From CADCTB01 sp038214685 (GTDB taxonomy: Bacteria > Actinomycetota > Acidimicrobiia > Acidimicrobiales > AC-14): 31,653 nucleotides of DNA. The stretch's first letter is position 1, and each line of letters begins with the position of its first letter. The stretch covers positions 1 through 31,653 of the forward strand of contig JBBQRO010000030.1 in NCBI GenBank assembly GCA_038214685.1, read 5' to 3'. The notes beneath the pieces were generated by a model. The model was not told where the DNA came from, searched no databases, and worked only from the letters and a program-made list of their open reading frames with translations. Both the position numbers and the translations under genes were made by a program. This document shows positions 21,435 through 28,707 of the stretch, piece by piece.

Positions 21435-21929
21435 TCATTCGTCGCCCGGCCCACCGACGAAGAAGACCAGCCGGAACTTGCCGATCTGCAGCTCGTCGCC
21501 GTTACCCAGCGGCGAATCCTCGATCCGCTCCCGGTTCAGGTACGTACCGTTCAGCGAGCCGGCGTCGCGCACGGCATAGCCCTCGCCGGACCGGAGTATC
21601 TCGGCGTGGCGCCGGGAAACGGTGATGTCGTCGAGGAAGATGTCGGAGTCGGGATGGCGGCCGGCCCTGGTGACGTCGCCCTCGAGGACGAACTTCGAGC
21701 CGGCATTGGGCCCCCGCTTGACCACGACCATGGCGCTCGACTCGGGGAGCTCGTCGAGGGCGAGGGCCAGATCGTCGTCGAGGACCTCTCCGGTGGCGTC
21801 GACCGGGGCGAAGGTGATGGTGGTCTCCTCGCCGGAGTCGGAGGATTCCAGCGCCGCGCCGCACGACGAGCAGAACTTGGCGGACAGCGCGTTGCGGTGC
21901 CCGCAGCTGGTGCAGAACAGGTCGCTCAT
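21435..21929 (-). CDS. garA: FHA-domain protein, GarA/OdhI type, with zinc ribbon
   Basis: A 164-residue phosphothreonine-reading protein. The C-terminal FHA domain has GRHPDSDIFLDDITVSRRHAEI and GSLNGTYLNRERIE. Ahead of it is a threonine pair in the EETTITF segment (Thr36/Thr37), matching the ETT motif that PknB and PknG phosphorylate in GarA and OdhI. The phosphorylated tail then binds its own FHA domain, ending inhibition of 2-oxoglutarate dehydrogenase. Unlike mycobacterial GarA, the N-terminus has a double CxxC zinc ribbon (Cys6, Cys9, Cys20, Cys23). ATG 21929 was chosen because it begins at that ribbon. Neighbours gcvH and ftsR support the call. Confidence 0.85.
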   Translation of the reverse strand: MSDLFCTSCGHRNALSAKFCSSCGAALESSDSGEETTITFAPVDATGEVLDDDLALALDELPESSAMVVVKRGPNAGSKFVLEGDVTRAGRHPDSDIFLDDITVSRRHAEILRSGEGYAVRDAGSLNGTYLNRERIEDSPLGNGDELQIGKFRLVFFVGGPGDE

Positions 21930-21957
21930 GTGAATATCCCGGCCGCGTTCGCGTGCA

Positions 21958-22338
21958 TCAGACGCTGATGAGCGTGGCATAGGCCGGCGGGTCGAGCAGG
22001 CCTTCGAGGTCGGCCGGGCCGGCGGGCTGGATCAGGCAGATCCATCCGGCGCCGTAGGGATCCTCGTTGAGGCGCTGCGGGGCCTCGGCCAGCTCGGCGT
22101 TGACCTCCACCACCGTGCCGGCCACCGGCGAGTACACATCGGACACGGACTTGGTGGACTCGACCTCACTGCACGGCCCGCCCGCCTCGACCACCGTGCC
22201 CACGACGGGCAGCTGGACGAACACCACGTCGCCGAGGGCGTCCTGGGCGTATTCGGTGATGCCGATCCGGACCTGGCCGCCGTCGAGGAGGGCCCATTCG
22301 TGGTCCTTGGTGTACCGCCGATCCTCGGGCACGTTCAT
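21958..22338 (-). CDS. gcvH: Glycine cleavage system H protein
   Basis: A 126-residue lipoyl carrier. The lipoylated lysine is Lys63 in EVESTKSVSDVYSP. The N-terminus (PEDRRYTKDHEWALLDG) and ITEYAQDALGDVVFVQLPVVG are typical. It shuttles intermediates between GcvP, GcvT and the lipoamide dehydrogenase. gcvH lies 5 kb from gcvT-gcvPA-gcvPB, next to garA. ATG 22338 matches the family N-terminus. Confidence 0.95.
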   Translation of the reverse strand: MNVPEDRRYTKDHEWALLDGGQVRIGITEYAQDALGDVVFVQLPVVGTVVEAGGPCSEVESTKSVSDVYSPVAGTVVEVNAELAEAPQRLNEDPYGAGWICLIQPAGPADLEGLLDPPAYATLISV

Positions 22339-22388
22339 GGCGCCAGACGCTAGCGCCCGGAACGACCCCGGCGGAGCAGGGAGGTGTC

Positions 22389-24878
22389 CTACCGCAGCAA
22401 CTGACGGATCCGGCGGGCGTACTCCTGCGCCAGGTGGCGGGCCTCCACGTCTGAGGGGCCCTCGGCCCACACGTGGGTGACCGGCTCGTCGGGGTCCGGC
22501 AGGATCAGGGCCCAGCCTTCCTCGTGGAGGATCTTGACCCCGTCGACCAGCACCAGCTCCCGGTCCTTGGCCGCCTCGACCACCTTGCGCATGACCAGAC
22601 CCTTCTGTTCCCAGGGCGTAACCACGCTCTCATGGGCCATGTGGAGCCGGGGCAGCCCGGCCACCACCTTCGACAGCCGCAGGCCGGATCGGGCCAGCAG
22701 CTCCAGCAGGTGCACGAGGGCCCCGGTGGCGTCGTAGGCGGGGAGGAACTCGGGGAAGATGAAGCCCCCGTCCTGGCTGGCCGCCAACACCACCCCCTCG
22801 GTGGACTCGGCGATGTCCATGATGTGGCTGGAGGAGACCTTGGTCCACACGATCTCGGCCCCCGCCTCCGACGCGATGCGCTCGGCCGCCGCGCTGGCCG
22901 ACACGGGCAGGGCGATCTTGGCCCCCTTCTGCTGGGTGGAGACCAGGGTGACCAGCACCAGGAGGGACTGCTCGTCGGAGAGGACGTGGCCCTCGTCGTC
23001 GACGAGGGTCAGCCGTTCCCCGTCAGGGTCGATCACCGCGCCAAGATGAGCGCCGGCGGAGCGGACCAGTTCGGCCACCCGGGCGGCATGGACCCTGGGC
23101 TCGAACGCCGCCGCCCCGGCGGTGAAAGCGTAGGGGTTCACCGAGAGCACGTCGGCCCCGAGCTTGGAGAGAACGTTGGGCATGACCAGCGATGTCGACC
23201 CGTAGGCGTAGTCGAGCACGAGCTGGAAGCCGGCGGCCGGGATGAGGCCGGCGTCGACGCTGGCCAGCATGGCCGCCGAGTAGTGCTCCAGGGCCCGGGC
23301 CGGGTAGCTGATGTCGCCGATGTCGGCTGCGAACGCACGCCTGAAGTCTTCTCGGTAGAAATAGCGCTCGATCTTGCGCTGGGCCGCCTCGTCGACGTCG
23401 GTACCGTCCGCGGCGAGGAAGCGCAGGGTCACCGACTGGGGGTCACCTCGCGTCAGGCGCACGGTCACCCCACCCTGGCCCTGCGACCTGCGCACCTGGA
23501 ACCGGGTGACGGGCACGGGCGACATCTCCAGGTCGGTCACGTCGACCCCGGCGGCGTTCAGCCCGGCCATCACCGCCCGCTTGAGGGCCCGGGCCGCTCG
23601 GCTCGAGTCGCGCGACGTGGTGACCGTGGAGCCCTTCTTCATGGTGGTGGCGTACGCCATGGCCACCCGGCAGGCGAGCTCGGGGGTGATGTCCACGTTG
23701 GCCAGGCCGGTCACCCCATTACGGGTGAACAGGCTGCGGGCGCCCCGTGACTCCCACACAATGGAGGAGTTGATGATGGCCCCGGGCTCCACCGTCTTGA
23801 ACGGGTAGATCTTGACCCCGGGGTTGATGACTGCGTGGTCGCCAACGAAGCAGTTGTCGCCCAGGACCACGCCCTCCTCGCAGCGGGCGTAGGCCCGGAG
23901 GTCGGTGGAACGGCCGATGACCGAGCCTCGCAGGCGCACGCCCTGGCTGATGTAGGCGTTGTCGTGGACCACCGAGCGCTCGATGTAGGCGTCGGAGCGG
24001 ACCATGACGTTGGTGCCCAGGACCGAGTACTCCTGGAGGTGGGCGCCGGCCTCGACGCGGCAGTAGTCGCCGATGATGGCGGGACCGGAGACCTGGGCGT
24101 CGGGGTCCACCTCGGCGCCCTCGCCGAGCCAGATGCCCTCGGCGATCCGGAAGCCGGGCACGTCGACCGCGACCTTGCCGTCGAGCACGTCACGATGGGC
24201 CTTGCCGTAGGCCTCAAGCGTGCCCACGTCCTCCCAGTACCCTTCGGCTACGTGGCCGAAGATGGGCTTGCCGTCGGCCAGCAGGCGGGGGAAGACGTCG
24301 CTGGAGAAGTCGACTGATTCGCCGTCGGGGATGTAGTCGAACACCGACGGGTCGCAGACGTAGATACCGGTGTTCACGGTGTCGGAGAAGACCTGGCCCC
24401 ACGTGGGCTTCTCGAGGAACCGCTCGATGGAACCGTCGTCGCGGGCGATCACGATCCCGAACTCGAGGGGGTTCTCCATGGACTTGAGGGCCAGCGTGGC
24501 CATGGAGCCTTTCCGCTCGTGGACGGCCACCAACTCGGTCAGGTCGATGTCGGTCAGGACATCTCCGGAGATGACCAGGAAGGGCTCGTCGAGCTCGTCA
24601 CGTGCGTTGCGCACCGAGCCGGCCGTGCCCAGCGGGGTCTCCTCGGTGGCGTAGACCATCCGGACGCCGAACTCCGCCCCGTCGCCGAAGTAGGTGCGGA
24701 TGGTCTGGGGCAGGAAGGCCAGGGTGACGACGATGTCCTCGAAGCCATGGGCCTTCAGGAGGCGCACGACATGCTCCATCATCGGCCGGTTGGCCAGGGG
24801 CATGAGCGGCTTGGGCTGGTTGGAGGTAAGTGGCCGGAGGCGGGTGCCCTCGCCTCCGGCCATGATCACCGCCTTCAT
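22389..24878 (-). CDS. Mannose-1-phosphate guanylyltransferase fused to phosphomannomutase-like domain
   Basis: An 829-residue fusion. Residues 1-235 are a nucleotidyltransferase: MKAVIMAGGEGTRLRPLT, PKPLMPLANRPMMEHVV, LVISGDVLTDIDL, and YVCDPSVFDYIP. Residues about 250-385 are left-handed beta-helix hexapeptide repeats (VSGPAIIGDYCRVEAGAHL...). Residues about 390-829 resemble alpha-D-phosphohexomutases (TTSRDSSRAARALKRAVMAGL, GVVLAASQDGGFIFPEFLPAYDA, LVDGVKI), but the catalytic phosphoserine motif (TASHNP) is replaced by VRLTRGDPQSVTLRF. So the second half may be inactive or regulatory. It should make GDP-mannose for glycans. It overlaps the upstream phosphatidyltransferase gene (ATGA). Confidence 0.88.
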   Translation of the reverse strand: MKAVIMAGGEGTRLRPLTSNQPKPLMPLANRPMMEHVVRLLKAHGFEDIVVTLAFLPQTIRTYFGDGAEFGVRMVYATEETPLGTAGSVRNARDELDEPFLVISGDVLTDIDLTELVAVHERKGSMATLALKSMENPLEFGIVIARDDGSIERFLEKPTWGQVFSDTVNTGIYVCDPSVFDYIPDGESVDFSSDVFPRLLADGKPIFGHVAEGYWEDVGTLEAYGKAHRDVLDGKVAVDVPGFRIAEGIWLGEGAEVDPDAQVSGPAIIGDYCRVEAGAHLQEYSVLGTNVMVRSDAYIERSVVHDNAYISQGVRLRGSVIGRSTDLRAYARCEEGVVLGDNCFVGDHAVINPGVKIYPFKTVEPGAIINSSIVWESRGARSLFTRNGVTGLANVDITPELACRVAMAYATTMKKGSTVTTSRDSSRAARALKRAVMAGLNAAGVDVTDLEMSPVPVTRFQVRRSQGQGGVTVRLTRGDPQSVTLRFLAADGTDVDEAAQRKIERYFYREDFRRAFAADIGDISYPARALEHYSAAMLASVDAGLIPAAGFQLVLDYAYGSTSLVMPNVLSKLGADVLSVNPYAFTAGAAAFEPRVHAARVAELVRSAGAHLGAVIDPDGERLTLVDDEGHVLSDEQSLLVLVTLVSTQQKGAKIALPVSASAAAERIASEAGAEIVWTKVSSSHIMDIAESTEGVVLAASQDGGFIFPEFLPAYDATGALVHLLELLARSGLRLSKVVAGLPRLHMAHESVVTPWEQKGLVMRKVVEAAKDRELVLVDGVKILHEEGWALILPDPDEPVTHVWAEGPSDVEARHLAQEYARRIRQLLR

Positions 24879-25474
24879 ACGAGCCTCTGCTGGCGGGCGG
24901 CCCTGCCGTCGCGCAGCGCCTGACGGGCGGGGCCGACGTAGGTGGCCGCCGCGTACCAGGCCATCATCAGGCCGGCGACCGCCACCACCCAGGCCACGGC
25001 GTAGGCCGGGCCCTCGCCGTGGCCCCACAGGAACAGGGGGAAGGCCACCATCATGAGGAGGGTGCCGCACTTGCCGGCCCAGCTCACATCGATGCGGCGG
25101 GCGCCCATGGCCCCGAGGAGGACCGTGGTCCCCGCCACCAGCACCTCGCGGGCGATCGCCGGCCAGAAGATGATCGGCGGCACCGAGCCGTCGATGAGGA
25201 TGGCCACCATGCCGACGACGAGCAGGACCTTGTCGGCGATGGGGTCGAGGACCTTGCCCAGGTCGGAGACCTGGTCGAAGTGGCGGGCGATGTAGCCGTC
25301 GACCCAGTCGGTGGCGCCCAGCCCGGCCAGCAGGAGGGCGGCGCCCAGGCGGTTCTCTCGGCCGAACAGCAACCACAGGAAGAGAGGCACGCAGGCCAGC
25401 CGGCCCAACGAGATTGCGTTGGGCAGCGTCACGATCCGGTCGAGACGACCCTCGTTCTCCTGGGGCACCGTCAT
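24875..25474 (-). CDS. CDP-alcohol phosphatidyltransferase (PgsA-like)
   Basis: A 199-residue integral membrane enzyme. The CDP-alcohol phosphotransferase signature is complete: DWVDGYIAR ... G ... D ... D (Asp56, Asp59, Ala63, Arg64, Gly73, Asp77, Asp81). There are about five transmembrane helices. The substrate is most likely glycerol 3-phosphate (phosphatidylglycerol phosphate synthase) given the TLPNAISLGRLACVPLFLWLL N-terminus, but inositol phosphate cannot be excluded. The mycobacterial counterpart of this block carries pgsA2. The stop overlaps the start of the fusion gene (ATGA). Confidence 0.9.
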   Translation of the reverse strand: MTVPQENEGRLDRIVTLPNAISLGRLACVPLFLWLLFGRENRLGAALLLAGLGATDWVDGYIARHFDQVSDLGKVLDPIADKVLLVVGMVAILIDGSVPPIIFWPAIAREVLVAGTTVLLGAMGARRIDVSWAGKCGTLLMMVAFPLFLWGHGEGPAYAVAWVVAVAGLMMAWYAAATYVGPARQALRDGRAARQQRLV

Positions 25475-25540
25475 CGAACCGCATCCTACCGCCGCCGCCG
25501 TCGGGGCCCGTCTGGGGCGGGGCAGAGCTAGTGTCGGCCC

Positions 25541-27079
25541 ATGGGGGTTGACGCGGTCATCGTTCCGCGCCCGCTGGCGGTCGCCGCGCTCGCAGTGACC
25601 GGCGGCGAGGTTCGGGTCACCAACACCGGCACGGGCGAGGACGAGTACTCCTTCACGATCGACCGTGAGGCGGCCAAATGGGGCTGGGTGACCCCGCCCA
25701 CCGTCACCGTGCCCGCCGGCGGTGAGGGCTCGGTGAAGGTCCTCTTCCGCCTACCCAAGTCCCCCAAGCCGCCAGCCGGCCACTTGCCGTTCACTGTCAC
25801 GGTGACCTCGGTCAGGGACAAGTCGGTATCAAGCGTGGCCGAGGGCATCGTCGACGTGGCGCCGATCTCCGACGTCCTGGCCACCCTCAACCCGACCTCG
25901 GCGCAGGGCACGGGGCCGTCCCACCACACTGTCGCCCTCTCGAACCGGGGCAACGCACCGGTCCGGGCCCGGCTGACCGCCACCGACCCTGACGGCCACC
26001 TCGACTTCGACTTCGAGCCGGTGACGCTGGAGGCCGCTCCCGGCTCCACCGCGTCGGCCAACCTGCGGGTGAGCCCGCGAGCCCGACTGCGCCGGGGCAC
26101 GGCCGAGCGCTCTTTCCAGGTGATGGCCGAGGTCGAAGGCCAGGAGCCCCTCCGGGTCGACGGAAAGCTCACCCAGGAGGGAACGGGCGTGGGGCGGACC
26201 CCCGTCATCATCGCCATCGTGGTGGTCCTGCTGATCCTGGCCGGCGCAGCCATCGCCTTCGCCGGGAGTGACGACAGCGGCTCCGAGTCCTCGGCGCCGG
26301 CGTCCGCCGCCTCGGGTGCGGCGCCGACGGGCGACGACCCGGCCTGCCCGGCCCGGGGCCACGACAACCGCGACCGGGGCACCAGTGGCGCCCTGCCATT
26401 CAACTACTCCTTCCTCTTCACCACCCCCGACGGGTGCAAGCCCCTCCGCTTCAACCCCTGCGAGCCGGTCCACTTCGTCATCAACCCCGCCGAAGCGCCG
26501 CCAGGCGGCCTGGACGACGTCCGCCAGGCGTTCCGACTGATCGCCGAGGCCGGCGGCTATACCTTCGTCGACGACGGGGTCACCGACGCCGACCGGTTCA
26601 ACTTCGGTCGCCAGGCCTACGACCCGGCGCGCTACGGCGAGCGGTGGGCACCCATCGTGGTGAGCTGGGGCCGGCTGGGCAGCCAGGGCCGCGACAACAT
26701 CGTGATCGCCGGGATGGGCAACGGCCAGGTGGTCGACGGCGCCATCGTCACCGGCATGCTCAACCTCAACGCCGACGCCCGGATCGATGCGGCTCGGGAG
26801 GTGCCCATCCCCAACGGCTTCGGCGAGGGGATCTCCTGGGGCCGGGTCATCCTCCACGAACTCGGCCACGTGTTCGGTCTGGGGCACGTCCAGAGCAAGA
26901 ACGCCATCATGCACGAGGCCCTGCTCGAGCAGACCCTGAGCCGCACGGAGTACGGCGTCGGCGACATCCAGGCCTGGCGCCAGCTCGGCCGCCAGGCCGG
27001 CTGTACCGAGACGCCGGCACCCCGGCAGGTGGCACCGCTCGGCGCCAACCGGGCAGCCACCACCACCACCGTCGCCTAG
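25541..27079 (+). CDS. Membrane-anchored metzincin-type metalloprotease with Ig-like N-terminus
   Basis: A 512-residue protein. Residues about 1-215 are beta-rich, two Ig-like or NPCBM-like modules (VRVTNTGTGEDEYSF, HHTVALSNRGNAPVRARLTATDPDG). A single transmembrane helix lies near residues 221-243 (PVIIAIVVVLLILAGAAIAFA). Then come a Ser/Ala linker and a protease domain from about 300. The zinc site is HELGHVFGLGH (His439, Glu440, His443, His449), the full metzincin HExxHxxGxxH, followed by NAIMHEAL, a Met-turn. No signal peptide precedes the beta modules, so they are either cytoplasmic with the protease outside, or the reverse. No neighbouring substrate or inhibitor gene is evident. Confidence 0.8.
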   Translation: MGVDAVIVPRPLAVAALAVTGGEVRVTNTGTGEDEYSFTIDREAAKWGWVTPPTVTVPAGGEGSVKVLFRLPKSPKPPAGHLPFTVTVTSVRDKSVSSVAEGIVDVAPISDVLATLNPTSAQGTGPSHHTVALSNRGNAPVRARLTATDPDGHLDFDFEPVTLEAAPGSTASANLRVSPRARLRRGTAERSFQVMAEVEGQEPLRVDGKLTQEGTGVGRTPVIIAIVVVLLILAGAAIAFAGSDDSGSESSAPASAASGAAPTGDDPACPARGHDNRDRGTSGALPFNYSFLFTTPDGCKPLRFNPCEPVHFVINPAEAPPGGLDDVRQAFRLIAEAGGYTFVDDGVTDADRFNFGRQAYDPARYGERWAPIVVSWGRLGSQGRDNIVIAGMGNGQVVDGAIVTGMLNLNADARIDAAREVPIPNGFGEGISWGRVILHELGHVFGLGHVQSKNAIMHEALLEQTLSRTEYGVGDIQAWRQLGRQAGCTETPAPRQVAPLGANRAATTTTVA

Positions 27080-27087
27080 TAGGTCCC

Positions 27088-27696
27088 CTGCCCACCGCCG
27101 GCGTGGTTCTCGCCGGAGGGGGCGGTCGGCGCATGGGCAGCGTCGACAAGGCCACCCTCCGAGTGGGTGGCATCACCCTCCTCGACCGGGTCCTCGGGGC
27201 GGCACGGCCGGTCTGCGACCAGCTGGTGGTGGTGGGCCCGCCCCGCCCTACCAAAGTGCCGGGCGTGACGTTCGTGACCGAGGACACCCCCGGCGGTGGG
27301 CCGGTGCCGGCCGTGCTCGCCGGCGTGGAGGCGGCTGCGGCGTGCGAGGTGGTGCTGGTGCTGGCCACCGACCTGCCGCTGCTGACCACTGACGGCCTTC
27401 GCCGGCTGCTGGACGCGCTGGTTGGGTCGGACGGCGAAGCAGTCGCAGCGGCCGACGCCGGCGGCCCGAACCCGCTCCTGGCTGCTTACCGGGTGCCGGC
27501 GCTGGTCGAACGGATTGCGGAACTGGGTCTGAGGGAAGGCTCGCCGGCCAGCCGGCTCCTCCCCGTCTCGACGCCTACCCTCGACCTCGGCCCGGCCACC
27601 CTCAACGTGAACCGGCCCGAGGATCTGGCTGCGGCGGAGGCGGCTGACGCACGTCGCACGGGGGTCATCCCACCCCGCCGGGGCGATGCCAGCTGA
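27088..27696 (+). CDS. MobA-like NTP transferase (molybdenum cofactor guanylyltransferase family)
   Basis: A 202-residue nucleotidyltransferase. The N-terminal nucleotide-binding loop is GVVLAGGGGRRMGSVDKATLRVGG; later motifs are GGGPVPAVLAGVEAA, VLVLATDLPLLT and PLLAAYRVPAL, ending LNVNRPEDLAAAEA. MobA converts molybdopterin to its GMP dinucleotide. Its presence would suit a molybdenum enzyme such as formate or CO dehydrogenase elsewhere, but no such gene is in this window. The start could be GTG 27103 (MVLAGG) or CTG 27088 (MPTAGVVLAGG); the latter keeps the whole first beta strand and is listed. Confidence 0.8.
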   Translation: MPTAGVVLAGGGGRRMGSVDKATLRVGGITLLDRVLGAARPVCDQLVVVGPPRPTKVPGVTFVTEDTPGGGPVPAVLAGVEAAAACEVVLVLATDLPLLTTDGLRRLLDALVGSDGEAVAAADAGGPNPLLAAYRVPALVERIAELGLREGSPASRLLPVSTPTLDLGPATLNVNRPEDLAAAEAADARRTGVIPPRRGDAS

Positions 27697-27768
27697 CCCT
27701 GGTCGGTCAGGCCACCCGGTCGGCGCTGGCGCGACGATCCGTAGGCGGTGGCGGAGGTCGGCGGGCCG

Positions 27769-27972
27769 CTACGCCTCGGTGAGCAGGGCCGAGTAGCGGT
27801 CAAGGTAGAGCGGCCAACCGGCGTTGCCGTCGACCCCGTCTCGAACTCCGTCCCACCCGGGGCCGTGCCCGTCCCGCTGATAGGCGAACCGGGCAGGTTG
27901 TGCTCGGCTGGCTTGAAGTCGCCGCCCATGAGCTCGGTGAACACGGCGAAGGCTCGTTCGATCGTCGGGATG
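27769..27972 (-). pseudogene. Relic of an SRPBCC/AHSA1-family gene
   Basis: The minus strand reads IIPTIERAFAVFTELMGGDFKPAEHNL, the N-terminus of an SRPBCC (START-like) protein, then shifts frame directly into FAYQRDGHGPGWDGVRDGVDGNAGWPLYLDRYSALLTEA, the normal C-terminus, ending at TAG 27771-27769. The central ~80 residues of the fold are missing and no start codon remains at the 5' end. ArsR regulators are commonly paired with SRPBCC genes, and this relic faces an ArsR-type gene, though that gene belongs to a different subfamily. The deletion and frameshift are visible directly; the family call is from memory. Confidence 0.6.
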
Positions 27973-27985
27973 ATAGATCAAAGAC

Positions 27986-28001
27986 TCAAATGATCACTTG
28001 A
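27986..28001. promoter_or_regulatory. Palindromic operator candidate of the ArsR-rhodanese regulator
   Basis: TCAAATGATCACTTGA is a 16-bp palindrome with a single mismatched pair: TCAA and TTGA flank a perfect TGATCA centre. It overlaps a consensus TTGACA (27998-28003). Binding there would block polymerase, which fits autorepression by the ArsR-family gene beginning at 28034. Confidence 0.5.
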
Positions 28002-28033
28002 CAATGGGGGCGTTCGGGCGTCAGCATGTGGCC

Positions 28034-28702
28034 ATGGGTGATCGACAGGCAAAGGACGCGCTGTTCGACGCGTTCTCCGAGGTGGCCAAGGCGCTGGCAA
28101 GCGGCCGACGGGCCGAGATCGTCGACGTCCTCGCTCAGGGGGAACGCTCGGTCGAGGAGGTCGCCGAGGAGTTGGGCCAGTCTTTGGCCAACACCTCACA
28201 CCACCTCCGGACGCTGGCCCGGGCCGGGTTGGTCCGCACCCGCCGCGACGGGACGCACATCTTTTACGCCCTCACCAGCGACCGGGTGGCCAGCCTGTGG
28301 GCCGCCATGCGCGACGTGGCGGCCGAGAACGTGGCCGGCATCGACCGCCTGGCCGAGGCCTACCTGGGCGACCGCAGCTCGTTCAAGGCGATCAGCCGGG
28401 ACGAGCTCGCCGACCGGCTGCACAGGGGCGACCTGGTCGTCCTCGACGTCCGCCCCGAGATGGAGTTCCGCTCCGGCCACATCGCCGGGGCGCGATCGGT
28501 ACCCATCGACGAGCTGCGTCGCAGCCTGCGGTCCCTGCCCAAGGACAACGAGGTGGTCGCCTACTGCCGCGGCCCGTACTGCGTCTATGCCGACGACGCC
28601 GTGCGCGAGCTGCGAAAGCGCGGCTACAGGGCCCGCCGCCTCGAGGACGGCTTCCCCGAGTGGAAGCGTGCCGGCCTGTCCGTCGCCTCCGGCCAGGACT
28701 GA
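28034..28702 (+). CDS. ArsR-family regulator fused to rhodanese domain
   Basis: A 222-residue fusion. Residues about 8-95 are an ArsR winged helix-turn-helix (VAKALASGRRAEIVDVLAQGERSVEEVAEELGQSLANTSHHLRTLARAGLV). Residues about 120-215 are a rhodanese domain (DLVVLDVRPEMEFRSGHIAGARSVPID) with the catalytic loop YCRGPYCVYADDA; Cys178 is the predicted persulfide-forming residue, with Cys183 nearby. Such fusions are thought to sense sulfur species. ATG 28034 is preferred, but GTG 28028 and ATG 28004 are in frame. It is followed after 5 nt by an MBL-rhodanese gene and then an MFS gene, forming a probable sulfur-handling operon. Confidence 0.85.
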   Translation: MGDRQAKDALFDAFSEVAKALASGRRAEIVDVLAQGERSVEEVAEELGQSLANTSHHLRTLARAGLVRTRRDGTHIFYALTSDRVASLWAAMRDVAAENVAGIDRLAEAYLGDRSSFKAISRDELADRLHRGDLVVLDVRPEMEFRSGHIAGARSVPIDELRRSLRSLPKDNEVVAYCRGPYCVYADDAVRELRKRGYRARRLEDGFPEWKRAGLSVASGQD

Positions 28703-28707
28703 CGGAC

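Noticed and set aside
22389..25484. Single minus-strand frame of over 1000 codons
   Set aside because: Its first ~200 codons are an alternative frame of the phosphatidyltransferase gene; the real start is ATG 24878, coupled by ATGA.
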